Source of the DNA: Liolophura sinensis
Taxonomy: Eukaryota > Mollusca > Polyplacophora > Chitonida > Chitonidae
Direction of reading: 5' to 3'
DNA length: 64,000 bases
Assembly: GCF_032854445.1 (NCBI RefSeq)
Contig: NC_088304.1
Location: 2,728,001-2,792,000, forward strand
In this document: piece by piece, positions 39,847 to 50,800 of the stretch
Position numbering within the stretch: position 1 is the first letter of the stretch
Layout of the letters: every line of letters begins with the position of its first letter
Notes under the pieces: generated by a model
The model's input: the letters and a program-made list of their open reading frames with translations, nothing else
Databases searched by the model: none
What the model was told of the DNA's origin: nothing
Made by a program: the position numbers and the translations under genes

Positions 39847-41198
39847 AGTTTTCATTTTAATGTCTGCATGCGCATTTGCACGCTTAACCCTATTTCTTCG
39901 ACTTTCTTCCTAAAATGAAACGCCAACATATTTGAAAGCAAATATTGCGTCTTCACAGTTGAAATATGAAAGTGGAATGTCATTGGCTAAGTAAGAAATG
40001 TCAACATTTGCACATTAGTACAGAGCACATCAGTATTGACACCTACATGTAGTTACAGCCCAGATTCAAGTGCTAAAAAGGTCTGCTAGTAACCTGCAGA
40101 TGACCGTCGGTTTCCCTTTCCTCCCCCCACCTAATGCTGGCGGCCGTCGTATAAGTGACATAGTTTTAAGTACGGCGTTGAACACCAATCAAATAAATAA
40201 ATAGTGCTATAAACTGTCTGTAGTCATTCGTTTAACCAGTTGCCTATATTCAGCTGTCTCTAAATCAGACATACTGGCTACCAAAATGCCACTGTTTTTT
40301 TTAATAAACCCAATGCAGTGAATTCTTGTCGAAACCGAACTTTAACATTGTGAATTAGAAAAAATGTTTTAACTTAATTGTCTATGCAAGAATATGGATT
40401 TCAAACATATTCCTGTGTAGAGCTTGTGTTGTTATATGTCACTGACTAAAGGCAATTTTGGTATCGAGTTGCGACTGTTTAAGGGAACAAGCTATAGCTG
40501 AGACCATTTCAGATTTCCAGCCATTAAGTGACCGCAGAGTTAGGTACCAGGTTCTCAGCAATAATCTCCAGAAACCTAAAAGAATCCAATAATCTGCAGA
40601 TAGGACAGTGAAATATGAGCCGAGATACACGTGGTTTAGAACTAATGTACAAGTTCTCGAACTTGAGAATTGTGATAATTAAACCGCCATTGCCATCACC
40701 AAATGTCGAGCGTTTTATTGTGTGTTGTACATGTATGTATAAATAGCCTGACGATTTTAAATTTTGTATGTTTGAAACTTACAAATAAAGACATGCTTTC
40801 GCTAAAAATCTTTGACCCCATCCGAGTGCGCAAGTCGTTCAGGCAAAGGTTGACGCGCCCTCTCCACGTATGCGTAAATATAAGACATCATTAGACCAGA
40901 TTTTCTGCCAATAAATAACCCTACATTACGTTACACTCTATTTAATACACACATTACGTTACATTCTATTTAATACACCCAAACCTGCCCACTGTTTCTT
41001 AGTTTATTGATTGACAGACAAGGAAATACAATCAAACTGCAGGCACATCGATTACCTCAAGTACATGTATCATATCTAAGTGGGACAAAAGCAGGCAAGT
41101 CGGTCGATAAACGATTGTGAACATTTATTGAACTATTCGAGCTTCTTTCAGCTCACACACGTAGGTAAACTGGACGGATAAATCAAACCAAAACAACA
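39847..41198. other. 3' UTR of the ASB gene and intergenic spacer
   Basis: It holds a SINE fragment (40075-40205) and an AATAAA at 40303-40308. A short direct repeat, ACATTACGTTACA then CTCTATTTAATACAC, occurs twice near 40922-40978. Otherwise nothing is recognised before the SGSH pseudogene. Confidence 0.5.
40075..40205 (+). repeat. SINE family A 3' fragment
   Basis: It contains CTAATGCTGGCGGCCGTCGT, ATAAGTGACATAGTTTTAAG, TACGGCGTTGAACACCAATC and then AAATAAATAAAT. It supplies the A-rich end of the ASB gene's flanking sequence. Confidence 0.85.
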
Positions 41199-41586
41199 AT
41201 GTCAGCGTTTCCAGTTTCTATTCAGTTTGTAGTTTTGCTTGTGACCATTTTGCGCACAGCTGAAGGAACACGGCGGAAAAATGTCCTCGTCATAATAGGT
41301 AAACGCAGTCTACAAGAAAATCTCATGTTGAATTTAAACTGGCAAAATTGCTTTGCTAATTTATATTGCCAAGATTTCTACTTGGCAATATAATTAAATT
41401 AATATCATATTATATTTTCCTGTATAATTTATTTATTTTACACTTACGTTTTAATTTTTTAACTTTTTCAAGCTGTGTAGGTTTCCGTTTTAACCGTGAT
41501 ATTTCGTATCTCTGTGTTCTGACAATGTGTATATGCCGTAAAGGCTTGATGTAAAAGATTAACCGGTGATACACTTTTACACTATT

Positions 41587-41745
41587 ACTTTATTTATTTG
41601 AGTGGAGTTTTACGCCGTACTCAAGAATATTTCACTTATACGATGGCGGTCAATATTGTGGTGGGAGAAAACCTGACAGAGCCCGGGGAAAACCCACGAC
41701 CATACGCAGGTTGTTGACAGACCTTCTCACGTACCAAAGGTGGTA
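41587..41745 (-). repeat. SINE family A fragment
   Basis: A TTTATTTATTTGAGTGG tail is followed by TTTTACGCCGTACTCAAGAA, TATTTCACTTATACGATGGC and CGACCATACGCAGGTTG. It inserted in the first intron of the SGSH pseudogene. Confidence 0.87.
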
Positions 41746-42734
41746 TAGCTAGGGAGCTCCAGTTTCCACAGCCCAAAGAAAAAATGACCGCCATTGCGTA
41801 TAAATGAAAATTTCCGGAGAAAGACGTGAAACAACAGTCAAATATGAGAAAATAATTAAGTCACACACATCGTTAGAGAAGAAATATACACATTCAATGT
41901 TATTTTGTTTTTATTCTACCTGATTGTGACTCGACAAATTATTTTATGAAGTCAAATTTATTTGGTGCAATATAACCATACTATGAGAAAACTGATTAGT
42001 TGTTTTTGCAGATTCCGATTTAGGTAAGGTTAAGGCAAATTTAAAAGAGTAACTCATAATTGTGCATTTGACATGTAACGCTCAGTTGTAGGCCTGCACG
42101 TCTATGTGGTTACATGCTCCGGAATCACGAAGCGATCTTACACTTTCGTCTAAATTTCAAATCACTTTGCAGTTGTTATTTCTTATAGGTAATATGTTTT
42201 TTTTTCACCGTAATGCTTGACAGTTTAAATTCTTGGTAAATTATTGTGAAAAAAAAGGTTACAGCTAAGCTAACGAAAAGGATTAACATACCAAGTTTTA
42301 TGATCGAAAAGTTTGATTTAAGTGTAAAATCGCTTCGTGATCCAGGGCATAGTCTATCTATTCACGTTATACCGCGTATATGTTCAATAAATAAAGCCCC
42401 ACGAAGACTGATCGTGCACACTTCTGGGTCATCATCTGTAAAATCATGTGAAGGCTGATATCTGTCATAAGATTTCGTCTCCATGTTTTTTTTTTTTTTT
42501 ATACAGGATCGAAGATAAACAAACTGATACAAGCATTAAAACCTAGTTACATGCCAAACCAGAAACAGTGACGAAGATTTGTTGGTGGACATATTTATTT
42601 TGATAGCCAAACAATGTTTTACAGTGTGGGTGCAATTACGAGAGTTTGCATACAAGTTAAATATTCATGAAAAATGACCCCACCCCACAAAAAGCAACAT
42701 TTACGTCCAAGCTGACAAAGTTGTTGATTTGTCT

Positions 42735-43085
42735 TCCAGTGTGCCCTCCGTTTCGGGAGCGGTAGATCCAGGGTCAATCCTGGGTCGGGTCAAACCGAAG
42801 ACTTAAAAAGAGGAAGTTGTATCTTCTTCGCATGGCGTTCAGCATTAAGGGGATAGTGCAAAGACTGGTTAACCCGTATCAGTATAATGACTCGAGCGGA
42901 GCGGCTTATTTGTCTTCAGAAAGTCGTCTCGGTGAGGCAGCGCTAGGTAAAAGAACGGTGGAAATCCGTCCTGCAACAAAAAGGCACATTACACGTAGCC
43001 TACGTGCACTCTATAAGGACTCCTTCGGTGTCATATGACTGAAAAATCGTTAAGTACGACGTTAAACCCCAAGCACTCACTCACG
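42735..43085 (+). repeat. tRNA-derived SINE, family B
   Basis: It shares with 4056-4412 the B-box GATCCAGGGTCAATCC, TGCAAAGACTGGTTAACCCG, TATCAGTATAATGACTCGAG, GGTGAGGCAGCGCTAGGTAA and the end ATGACTGAAAAATCGTTAAG plus AAACCCCAAGCACTCACTCA. The A-box part of the head is missing or worn. It lies in the first intron of the SGSH pseudogene. Confidence 0.85.
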
Positions 43086-43671
43086 CAAGTGTGTCCTCAC
43101 ACTCAACTGAAGACAGGCAATTGACACAAGTACAGTAACCCAATATTCCATACTCCTTACATCGTTCGTGCCGTTCGCTTTACGAATGTCGGCAGTACGC
43201 CAGTATGAACAGTAAATAATGATAAACTCCAGTTTTATTTTATGCTTGCCTTCATGCATTTTGTCCTTGTATAATGCTGCTATGAGTGCAAGCACTTATT
43301 CTAGCCATAAAAATGGGATGTGAATCATTGGGGGACAAGGGAGGGGGCGTGGGGCGGGGGGCGGCTTAGTCCGAAAATGCGTGCAATTAGTCTTAGATTA
43401 AACACATTGTATTAGGTCAGTGACTCAGTAGATGGCGCTCATCTGTTTGGAACCGGTTTTAAGACGAGTTTTAGATGTGCAATAGCAATGCTTATGTACT
43501 TCATGTTGCTTTGTAGCGTAGCCTTCTAGTATCAGTGCTAAAGCTTACATGTACTGGTATATAGAGGAATTTAAAAATTTATCATAAAAAAAAACTTTAG
43601 CTTTTTTAGGTTACCCCGGGCACTTCGGGTTTCTGCACCCATAAAGTAGGCCGCTATCGTATTAGTGATAT

Positions 43672-43745
43672 TTATTTATTTATTTATTTATTTGATTGGT
43701 GTTTTATCGACATACTCAAGAATATTTCTCTTATACGGTGACGGA
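43672..43745 (-). repeat. SINE family A tail fragment
   Basis: ATTTATTTATTTATTTGATT, GGTGTTTTATCGACATACTC and AAGAATATTTCTCTTATACG mark the last 70 bp of the element. It lies just upstream of SGSH pseudo-exon 2. Confidence 0.8.
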
Positions 43746-44157
43746 TATATGTAATAGTATATACTGAGGAAGGCTTTACAAATTAATCAATTAATCATGG
43801 AAATATAATCACCATTAAAATGTTGGTATTGTGTGTAAACGTGTCTTCTTACCTTTTTGGTGTATATTGACGATGAGGCCGGTTTCAGATTGGAATGTAG
43901 GACAAGAACATGTGTAAAACGCCTAACTTGGACAAGCTCGCCAGGAAGAGTGTCATCTTCAAGAACGCCTTCACGCCCGTCATCCGCTTCTCTCCTAGCA
44001 GGTCTCTTGGTGTGTATATACGTATATATATATATGAAGTAGAGAACCACTGAGACAGTTGAATTTAAAAACAGTACTAGTTTAGGCACAAGTTGCTTGT
44101 CTGTATTGCTGCTGACCAGAATCTTATACTGCGAAGGTTAGGTAAACTTAAGATTCA

Positions 44158-44420
44158 TTGGGAGACTCCGTGACCGAGGTGGTTAGCGTGCGAGCGCGGC
44201 GCAATGACTCAGGAGCCCCTCAGCAATGCCGTCGCTGCGAGTTCAAGTTCAGCTTATGCTGGCTTCCTCTCCGATCGCACGTGGGAAGGTCTATCAGCAA
44301 CCTGCGGACGGTCGTGGGTTTTCTCCTGCTCTGCCCGATTTTCTCCCAACGTAATTCAGGCCGCCGTCGTATAAGTAAAATATTCTTGAGTTTGACGTAA
44401 AACACAAATCAAATAAATAA
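44158..44420 (+). repeat. SINE family A, near full length
   Basis: The head is CTCCGTGACCGAGGTGGTTA with box B GAGTTCAAGTTC; the body reads ACGTGGGAAGGTCTATCAGC and AACCTGCGGACGGTCGTGGG; the tail reads TATTCTTGAGTTTGACGTAA and AACACAAATCAAATAAATAA. It lies about 150 bp after SGSH pseudo-exon 2. Confidence 0.88.
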
Positions 44421-45349
44421 TTAAGGAATATTTTATTTCAGGATTAACAGTTTGGGTGGACAGCTGTAAATTTATGTTTTATTTATAAGCCAATAAGCTT
44501 ACTGGAAACCAGCAATCATGTCTCAGTGCTACTCTTATTGCGACGACGGCAATATTTCAGCCATATCTTGGCGAAGAAGTGATAGACGAACTATTATAAT
44601 TTTGTTCAAGTGAAAGAAAAATAAAAAAATCGAAGGGAACTTTAAATTATCATTTCACCTTTGGAAAATAATCCTTCTTTAAAGTTTCCTAATGTGATGT
44701 ATACTCCAGGAAGAGCCTAAACCAGCTATTACTATATTACTATAACACTAAATACTAGGACTGAAAAGCGAAAACAGCTAGTGACGTAATTAACAATAAA
44801 AGTGGCTCATAAAGCCCATCTTAAACTTCAAAACACTTTAAAAAATCTAAAATATGTATGGTGGCTTCTGTTCTATTTTTCAGATGTCTTTAAACTGACG
44901 CTCGTGTACTAGTTTCTGTTTGATTATCTATTCATTATTTATTTACGTATTTTAACTTTAAGATTCTGTCACCATCGTCAAATTTGCACTTAGTATCTTC
45001 GTGTCCAGCTTACCCTCTGAATGTCTCCCAGGTTGGCCATTCTGTCTGGTCTACCCCAGCATCAGAATGGTATGTACGGTCTTTTGATCAGGTGAAGAGT
45101 TTACCGGTGATCCTGAAATCAGCCGGGATAAGAACAGGTGAGATTTCAACAGTGAGGTAACAATCTAATCTCAAATTACACCAGGCACCGTCACACAAAT
45201 ATTTACAGAAATATGTAGACCCTATACTTGTTATTATCAGTTTTTATACGACATTCATTCAAATGCCGCTTATTAAGAATTTAAGTTTAATTTTCACATT
45301 AAAATTTTACATTTATTCCATATGTTAATTCCACATAACATAATTCCAC

Positions 45350-46380
45350 ACATTAGAAACATAAAGTTTCTTCCATACCTTAAGAGCGTCACATCATTCC
45401 ATATATTAAGAACATAAATTTTATTCCATATACAAAGAACATAATTTTTATTCCATATACTAAGAACATACCGTTCTTCTATACACCAAGAACATAAACT
45501 TCACTCCATATACTGAGAACATAAATTTTATTCCATATGCTAAGAACATAAATTTTATTCCATATACTAAGAACATAACTTTTATTCCATATACTAAGAA
45601 CACACCGTTCTTCTATACACCAAGAACATAAATTTTATTCCATATATTAAGAACATAAATTTTATTCCATATATTAAGAACATAAATTTTATTCCATATA
45701 CTAAAAACATACCGTTCTTCTATACACCAAGAACATAAATTTTACTCCATATACTAAGAACATAAATTTTACACCATATATTAAGAACATAAATTTTATT
45801 CCATATACTAAGAACATAAATTTTATTCCATATACTAAGAACATAAATTTTACTCCATATTTTAAGAGCATAAATTTTATTCCATATATTAAGAACATAA
45901 ATTTTATTCCATATACTAAGAACATTAATTTTTACTCCATATACTAAGAACATAAATTTTATTCCATATACAAAGAACATAAATTTTATTCCATATACTA
46001 AGAACATACCGTTCTCCTATACACCAAGAACATAAATTTTACTCCATATACTAAGAACATAAATTTTATTCCATATATTAAGAACATAAATTTTATTCCA
46101 TATATTAAGAACATAAATTTTATTTCATATGCTAAGAACATAAATTTTATTCCATATATTAAGAACATAAATTTTATTCCATATGCTAAGAACATAAATT
46201 TTATTCCATATGCTAAGAACATAAATTTTATTCCATATACTAAGAACATACCGTTCTTCTATACATCAAGAACATAAATTTTATGCCATATAACAACACA
46301 GAGTTCAGTCCGTATATTAAGAACAACACGTTTACTCCATGTACTATATTAAGAACATGGCTTTTATTCCATATACAGAA
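45350..46380. repeat. Minisatellite, 27-bp unit, about 36 copies
   Basis: The unit is CATAAATTTTATTCCATATA then CTAAGAA. A variant containing CCGTTCTTCTATACACCAAG recurs at 45471, 45606, 45712, 46008 and 46249, mostly at near-multiples of 27 bp, which points to block amplification. It fills most of the intron 45138-46708 of the SGSH pseudogene. As 27 is divisible by three, long minus-strand frames of the type MFLVYGIKF stay open but are not genes. Confidence 0.95.
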
Positions 46381-48209
46381 ATGAGAACGTTCTTTCAGAA
46401 TGTAACAATTTGCCGTCAGTCGTCTCAGAAGTCAAATTCTGTTTTGCAGCGCCTGTGTGTTTATATATGGGCATTTAGTAGGGCCATATCGTTTCGTATT
46501 TTCTTGCACTGACGAACACTCCAGAAATTCGTCAATTTTTGCATCTGTATATAAATTATAGAATAGGTTTATCAGATGTAATGTTGTAAACTTTGGGATT
46601 TCAAAACGAAAATCAATAAATATATATTTTTTAATATCTATTAATTAAGAGTCCTTACAATCACCAAAGTAAAGTTTGATTTTATTCTTGTAATTCTCCT
46701 GTATACAGCAATCGTTGGGAAGAAGTACGTGCATGGGCCAGGAAGAGATTGAAGAGAACAACAACCTTAATCAGCTGGGTGGGAACATCACCTACCTGAT
46801 GGAAAAAATCAGGCCTTTTCTGGATGCCAACAACTCAAGGTAATTAAACCTTTACCTGGAGCGGAGCAGAATATAAGTTTAGACGTTGCCTGTCAAACTG
46901 TCAATCCGTCACGAATCAATTTTCCGGACTTTTTGTTTTAAAACAATAACCGTATTAGACTGAAACTTGGTACATGACTTGACAATGGCAAGTAACAGAT
47001 CAAGGTGGAGTTTCACGTCGTTTCACCCATTTTGGATAAAGTGATATCCTTTTTTGTCCTGTTCTGGTGGACTTTTTTCACAAAATATTTACAAAAAATT
47101 CATTGTACTGAACTGAAACTTTGTAGGCCCCTATACGTGGCTTTATTGGGAAACGCTGAGATCAAATTCGAGTGTTGGGCCGTGTCGTAAATTTTGAACA
47201 AAATTATGGGCGTTTTTTGTCCGCTCTAGCCGGTATAGGGGACATGTATTGAAAGACATCGCTCATGACTTACCGCGTAAGGAAAATTTAAGAAAACTCA
47301 AAAAAAATATATATATATATATCTATTTACAATGTATATATAAATGCAACATGGATGATAAAAGGCAAGACAATTTTGAATTTGGCAAATTTGTGTAAAT
47401 TTCATTTTTTTTCAACAGGCTTTTCTTTTTATACATGGCTTTCTTTGACGTCCATCGGTGTGGAGGGCCCCTATTTTCATTGGAGCCATTCTGTGACAAA
47501 TTTGGGGACGGGACTTCTGCCCTAGTGACTCAATGATGTCGTCGTGCCTTTCTTCATCCCCTATGGCCGCCAGGGAGGACATCACTGCTCAGTACACCAC
47601 CATAAGTCGCTGCGGCCAGGGTAATTAAGACGACTTTGTGAATATTCCAGAAAGGTGAATGAGAAGGAAGATTTGTAACATTTAATTTTCTGGTTGTGTG
47701 GCCGAAGAGTCAGTCTAAACTCTCGCCGCTTTACCATTTCATATTTTATATGATCTCACACGTAGGCCTACAGTGTGAAGATTTTTTGGGTGCAGAAAGT
47801 GTTGATGGCCGGAATTGGCGCGGTCCTGCTTTTAATGGAAAGTCAGACTCAAAAGATAAGTTAAATGTCTACTCATAAATGTGTTTGTTTATTGTTTTAG
47901 ACATTTTGACGCAATATCAATGATCTATATTTAACTGATTCAGGAGCAACTACTAAGAAAAGGCAATACTTTAAAAAAGTTAGAGAAAAAAAGAAAAATC
48001 GCAATACCATTTTATATATTGTTTAAATGAATGTATACTTTTTGTAAAAATGGAGATTTACACCTGTTTTTGAGAATACTTCATCTATGTATACGTACAT
48101 CTACATGTCCGACGACGGCAAAGAAACCGTAGTGTACCGAGAAAACCACTGGTCTTTGGCAAGTAACTGTCAAACCTTCCCTCATGTGACGCATAGATTC
48201 CATATTTCT

Positions 48210-48478
48210 GGAGGGGCCTCCGTGGCAGAGGAGTTTAGCACGCCAACGCAGCGCAATTATCCAGGAGCCTCTCACCAATGCGGTCGCTATGAGTTTAAGT
48301 CCAGCTCATGCTGGCTTCTTCTACGGCCATAAGTGGGAAGGTCTTCCAGCAGCCTGCGGATCATGGGTTCCCCCGGGCTCTGCTTGGTTTCCTCCCACCA
48401 CGCTGTCCGCCGTCGTAGAAGTGAAATATTCATGAGCACGGTGTAAAACACCAATCAAATAAATAAATAAATACATAA
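48210..48478 (+). repeat. SINE family A, near full length
   Basis: The head is GGCCTCCGTGGCAGAGGAGTTTAGCACG; other matches are CTCTCACCAATGCGGTCGCT, GAGTTTAAGTCCAGCTCATG, GTGGGAAGGTCTTCCAGCAG and CGGTGTAAAACACCAATCAA, with an AAATAAATAAATAAATAC tail. It lies in an intron of the SGSH pseudogene. Confidence 0.87.
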
Positions 48479-48897
48479 ACACATTGTTGGAAGCTAATGA
48501 TCTTTAATGAACATCGCGTGCCTTATACAACCCTTTTATTATTCCAAGACCTCGAGAAAAATAGAGGCGGAGCAAGTTTTAGAAACGATGCCATGATTGG
48601 ATATGATGCAGTTCTTGATGATGTTGCCAGTAGGTCAGACAGCGTTCCTCTGTTTATGTCAGTGTTTACATGCTTCCGTAAAACTCTTTCACTAATGCTT
48701 TATCCAAAATTTGACAAACAATGATGATACAAATCATTTGATCTGCGAGTAATTACATACACCTCATCTGTGAAATCAATTCCTGTCTGTACATGCAGGT
48801 GTCCGTTTGATAATGCAGTACTTAGAACGTACGGGTCAAATCGACGACACGCTGATTTTATTCTCTGCTGATAATGGTATTCCATGGCCTAGCGCAG

Positions 48898-49425
48898 ACG
48901 AACCTGTACGATCCGGGGATGGGGGAGCCGATGTTTGTATCCTCACCTGAACACCCAGTGATGTGGGGACAGGTGAGCAAAGACGAACCTGTACGATACG
49001 GGAATGAGGGAGCCGATGTTTGTATCCTCACCTGAACGCCCAGAGATCTGGGCACAGGTAAGCAAAGACCAAACTGTACAATCCGGGGATGGGTGAGTTG
49101 ATGTTTGTATCCTAACCTGAACGCCCAGAGATGTGGGGAGAGGTAAGCAAAGACGAGCCTATCCGATACGGGGATGGGCGAGCCGATGTTTGTGTCCTCT
49201 CCTGAACACCCAGAGATGTGGGGACAGGCAGCAAAGACGAACCTGTACGATACGGGGATGGGGGAACCGATGTTTGTATCATCACCTGAGCACAGAGAGC
49301 TGTTGGAACAGGTAAGTAAAGATGAACCTGTACGATACGGGGATGGGAGAGCCGATGTTTGTGTCCTCTTCTGAACACCTAGAGATGTGGGGACAGGCAG
49401 CAAGGACGAACCTGTATGACACGAC
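48898..49425 (+). repeat. 85-bp tandem array made from an SGSH exon and its splice donor
   Basis: Unit starts are at 48898, 48983, 49068, 49153, 49237, 49322 and a partial one at 49406, i.e. six full copies spaced 84-85 bp. About 75 bp of each unit encodes the SGSH segment [19 protein letters not shown] then MWGQ; the remaining 10 bp is GTGAGCAAAG or GTAAGCAAAG, reading as the start of the following intron. Two copies have lost the GT (GGCAGCAAAG). The first copy is fused directly to the 5' part of exon 6 (NGIPWPS) with a change of frame. Its unit differs from all other arrays here in being made of coding sequence. Confidence 0.92.
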
Positions 49426-49779
49426 ACTGTGTAATACTCTCAAAACACGTTGAGGATATCGTCAGTGTATTATTGCTGTGATAGGTGAACATTAGGTGTC
49501 TTCGAGTGTGTTTTTTCAAACTGTTTTTGAGACGCCATATGGGATAGTTGCAGGTGTGTTCTCTATTTTTCTAGAAGGTTGTTTTCACAAGTCACGGAGA
49601 CGTCCGCCAGCCTGTTAGACATTGTCCCCATCTTTCTGGATTGGTTCAACGTTTCGTTCTCCAAATACCACATCCTCCGATCATCAAGTGACCTTGATAA
49701 CCTTATTTTCATTTAAATATTAAATAAATGTTTTTAGAGCAAATTTATAATATAGGATGACTGAAGAAAAACACCTGTT

Positions 49780-49935
49780 GGGCCGCTTTCTGTGGGCTAG
49801 TAGTTAGAGCGCCCCCCCTCGAAGTCAGGAGACCTGGGATCAAACCCGGGTCGGGTCATACCGAATACTTTGGAAATGGGACTTCTTGCTGCCTCGCGTA
49901 GGTACCAAAGCATGCGCACTCAGGGGAGACAACAA
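49780..49935 (+). repeat. tRNA-derived SINE head (family C type)
   Basis: GGGCTAGTAGTTAGAGCGCC serves as the A-box region and GACCTGGGATCAAACCCGGG as the B-box; TCGGGTCATACCGAATACTT follows and then homology fades. It lies between the SGSH pseudogene and C1QBP. Confidence 0.75.
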
Positions 49936-50206
49936 GCGATTTTTTAAAGCAGTAATAAATGGTTTTCGTTTGTACAAAAAACAAATGACAAAATAATAAT
50001 GCACAAGGAATTAAGACACAATACCACACCCTATAAATAATGGCAGTCCTAACCAACATTCATAGGTTTTAATTATGCAACTCTCCTAAATTGTACTCAA
50101 CACATTTTTGCAAGAAGTTAATCTTCAAAAGGCTTTCTGGAACACTTTAGTGTGTATACCGATCCATTTTTTGATGGAAGGGTAATATGATGATATGGTA
50201 GCTGTA

Positions 50207-50211
<5 letters not shown>

Positions 50212-50240
<29 letters not shown>

Positions 50241-50478
50241 GATTGGTGTTTTACGCCGTACTCAAGAATATTTCACTTATACGACGGCGGCCAGCATTAT
50301 GGTGGGTGGAAACCGGGCAGAGCCCGGCGGAAACCCACGACCATCCGCAGGTTGCTGGCAGACCTTCCCACATACGGCCGGAGAGGAAGCCAGCATGAGC
50401 TGGTCTTGAACTCACAGCGACCGCATTGGTGAGAGGCTTCTGGGTCACTACGCTGCGCTAGCGCGCTAACCGACTGAG
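50212..50478 (-). repeat. SINE family A, full length, minus strand, young
   Basis: The poly(T) stretch (50212-50239) is followed by GATTGGTGTTTTACGCCGTA, CTCAAGAATATTTCACTTAT, CGGCGGCCAGCATTATGGTG and, at the right, a head with box B (GTCTTGAACTC on +). It is flanked by a perfect 12-bp target-site duplication AGCTGTATATGA (50200-50211 and 50479-50490), so the insertion is recent. It lies about 320 bp upstream of the C1QBP start codon. Confidence 0.95.
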
Positions 50479-50584
50479 AGCTGTATATGAAGCACTTGGC
50501 ATAAAGTAAACACAATTAAGCATTTTTACATCAGTCTTTGAAATAATCGTACAAAGATCTCAGTGGGAGGCACGTTTAGTCACC

Positions 50585-50800
50585 TGGGGCCAATTTCATA
50601 AAGCTGCGTACATATACGGAATAAAATTACCGTACGGAAAATTTACGCAAGTGCATTTGCACAGGCAAAGTGCGTTTAGAGTGATGTCCCCTGTCCCACT
50701 CTTCAGTCTATGTTTGCAACCAACTACGCGTGCGCCAGGACCGAAGACCCACGTTTTCCGGTATCTGAGAAAGGTCTAAGTTGGTAGAAGTAAGACGAAA
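50585..50800 (+). promoter_or_regulatory. C1QBP: C1QBP proximal upstream region
   Basis: This short stretch between the minus-strand SINE and the start codon must hold the promoter and 5' UTR. It starts with GGGGCCAATTTCATAAAGC (50586), a sequence typical of ends of small MITE-like elements, and is otherwise moderately CpG-containing (ACTACGCGTGCGCCAGGACC). No TATA box is evident. The extent is set by context, not by a motif. Confidence 0.4.

Larger units (their letters stand above)
41199..49681 (+). pseudogene. SGSH: SGSH (heparan N-sulfatase) pseudogene
   Basis: SGSH is the lysosomal sulfamidase that removes N-sulfate from heparan sulfate. Exon remnants are 41199-41298 (signal peptide, then RRKNVLVII), 43869-44001 (TPNLDKLARKSVIFKNAF), 45032-45137 (LAILSGLPQHQNGMYG then FDQVKSLPVILKSAGIRTG), 46709-46839 (IVGKKY, EIEENNNLNQLGGNIT), 47419-47620 (LFFLYMAFFDVHRCGG, FCDKFGDG, AQYTT), 48799-48977 ([16 protein letters not shown]) and 49575-49681 (ASLLDIVPIFLDWFNV). 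The catalytic Cys of the CSPSR sulfatase motif, normally converted to formylglycine, is a Phe codon (TTC 43988-43990). Exon 2 has no AG acceptor beside it and a frame change before TPNL; the third, fourth, fifth and sixth exons each need at least one frame change, with about nine codons lost after GMYG and the YPFDF segment lost. The third of the protein after YHIL is absent, and part of exon 6 is tandemly amplified. Splice sites are otherwise well kept, so loss is not very old. The parent gene is not in the window. Confidence 0.9.

Noticed and set aside
42012-42023. A 12-nt microexon with good splice sites in the first SGSH intron
   Set aside because: It would read D-S-D-L in phase with exon 1 but has no match in SGSH, and the true second exon already supplies the DD segment; probably chance.
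44985-45031. Coding sequence upstream of the third SGSH exon (TCGTGTCCAGC) as the sulfatase active site
   Set aside because: The CSPSR-equivalent is at the end of the preceding exon (43988-44001); this stretch is intron before the acceptor TGTCTCCCAG.
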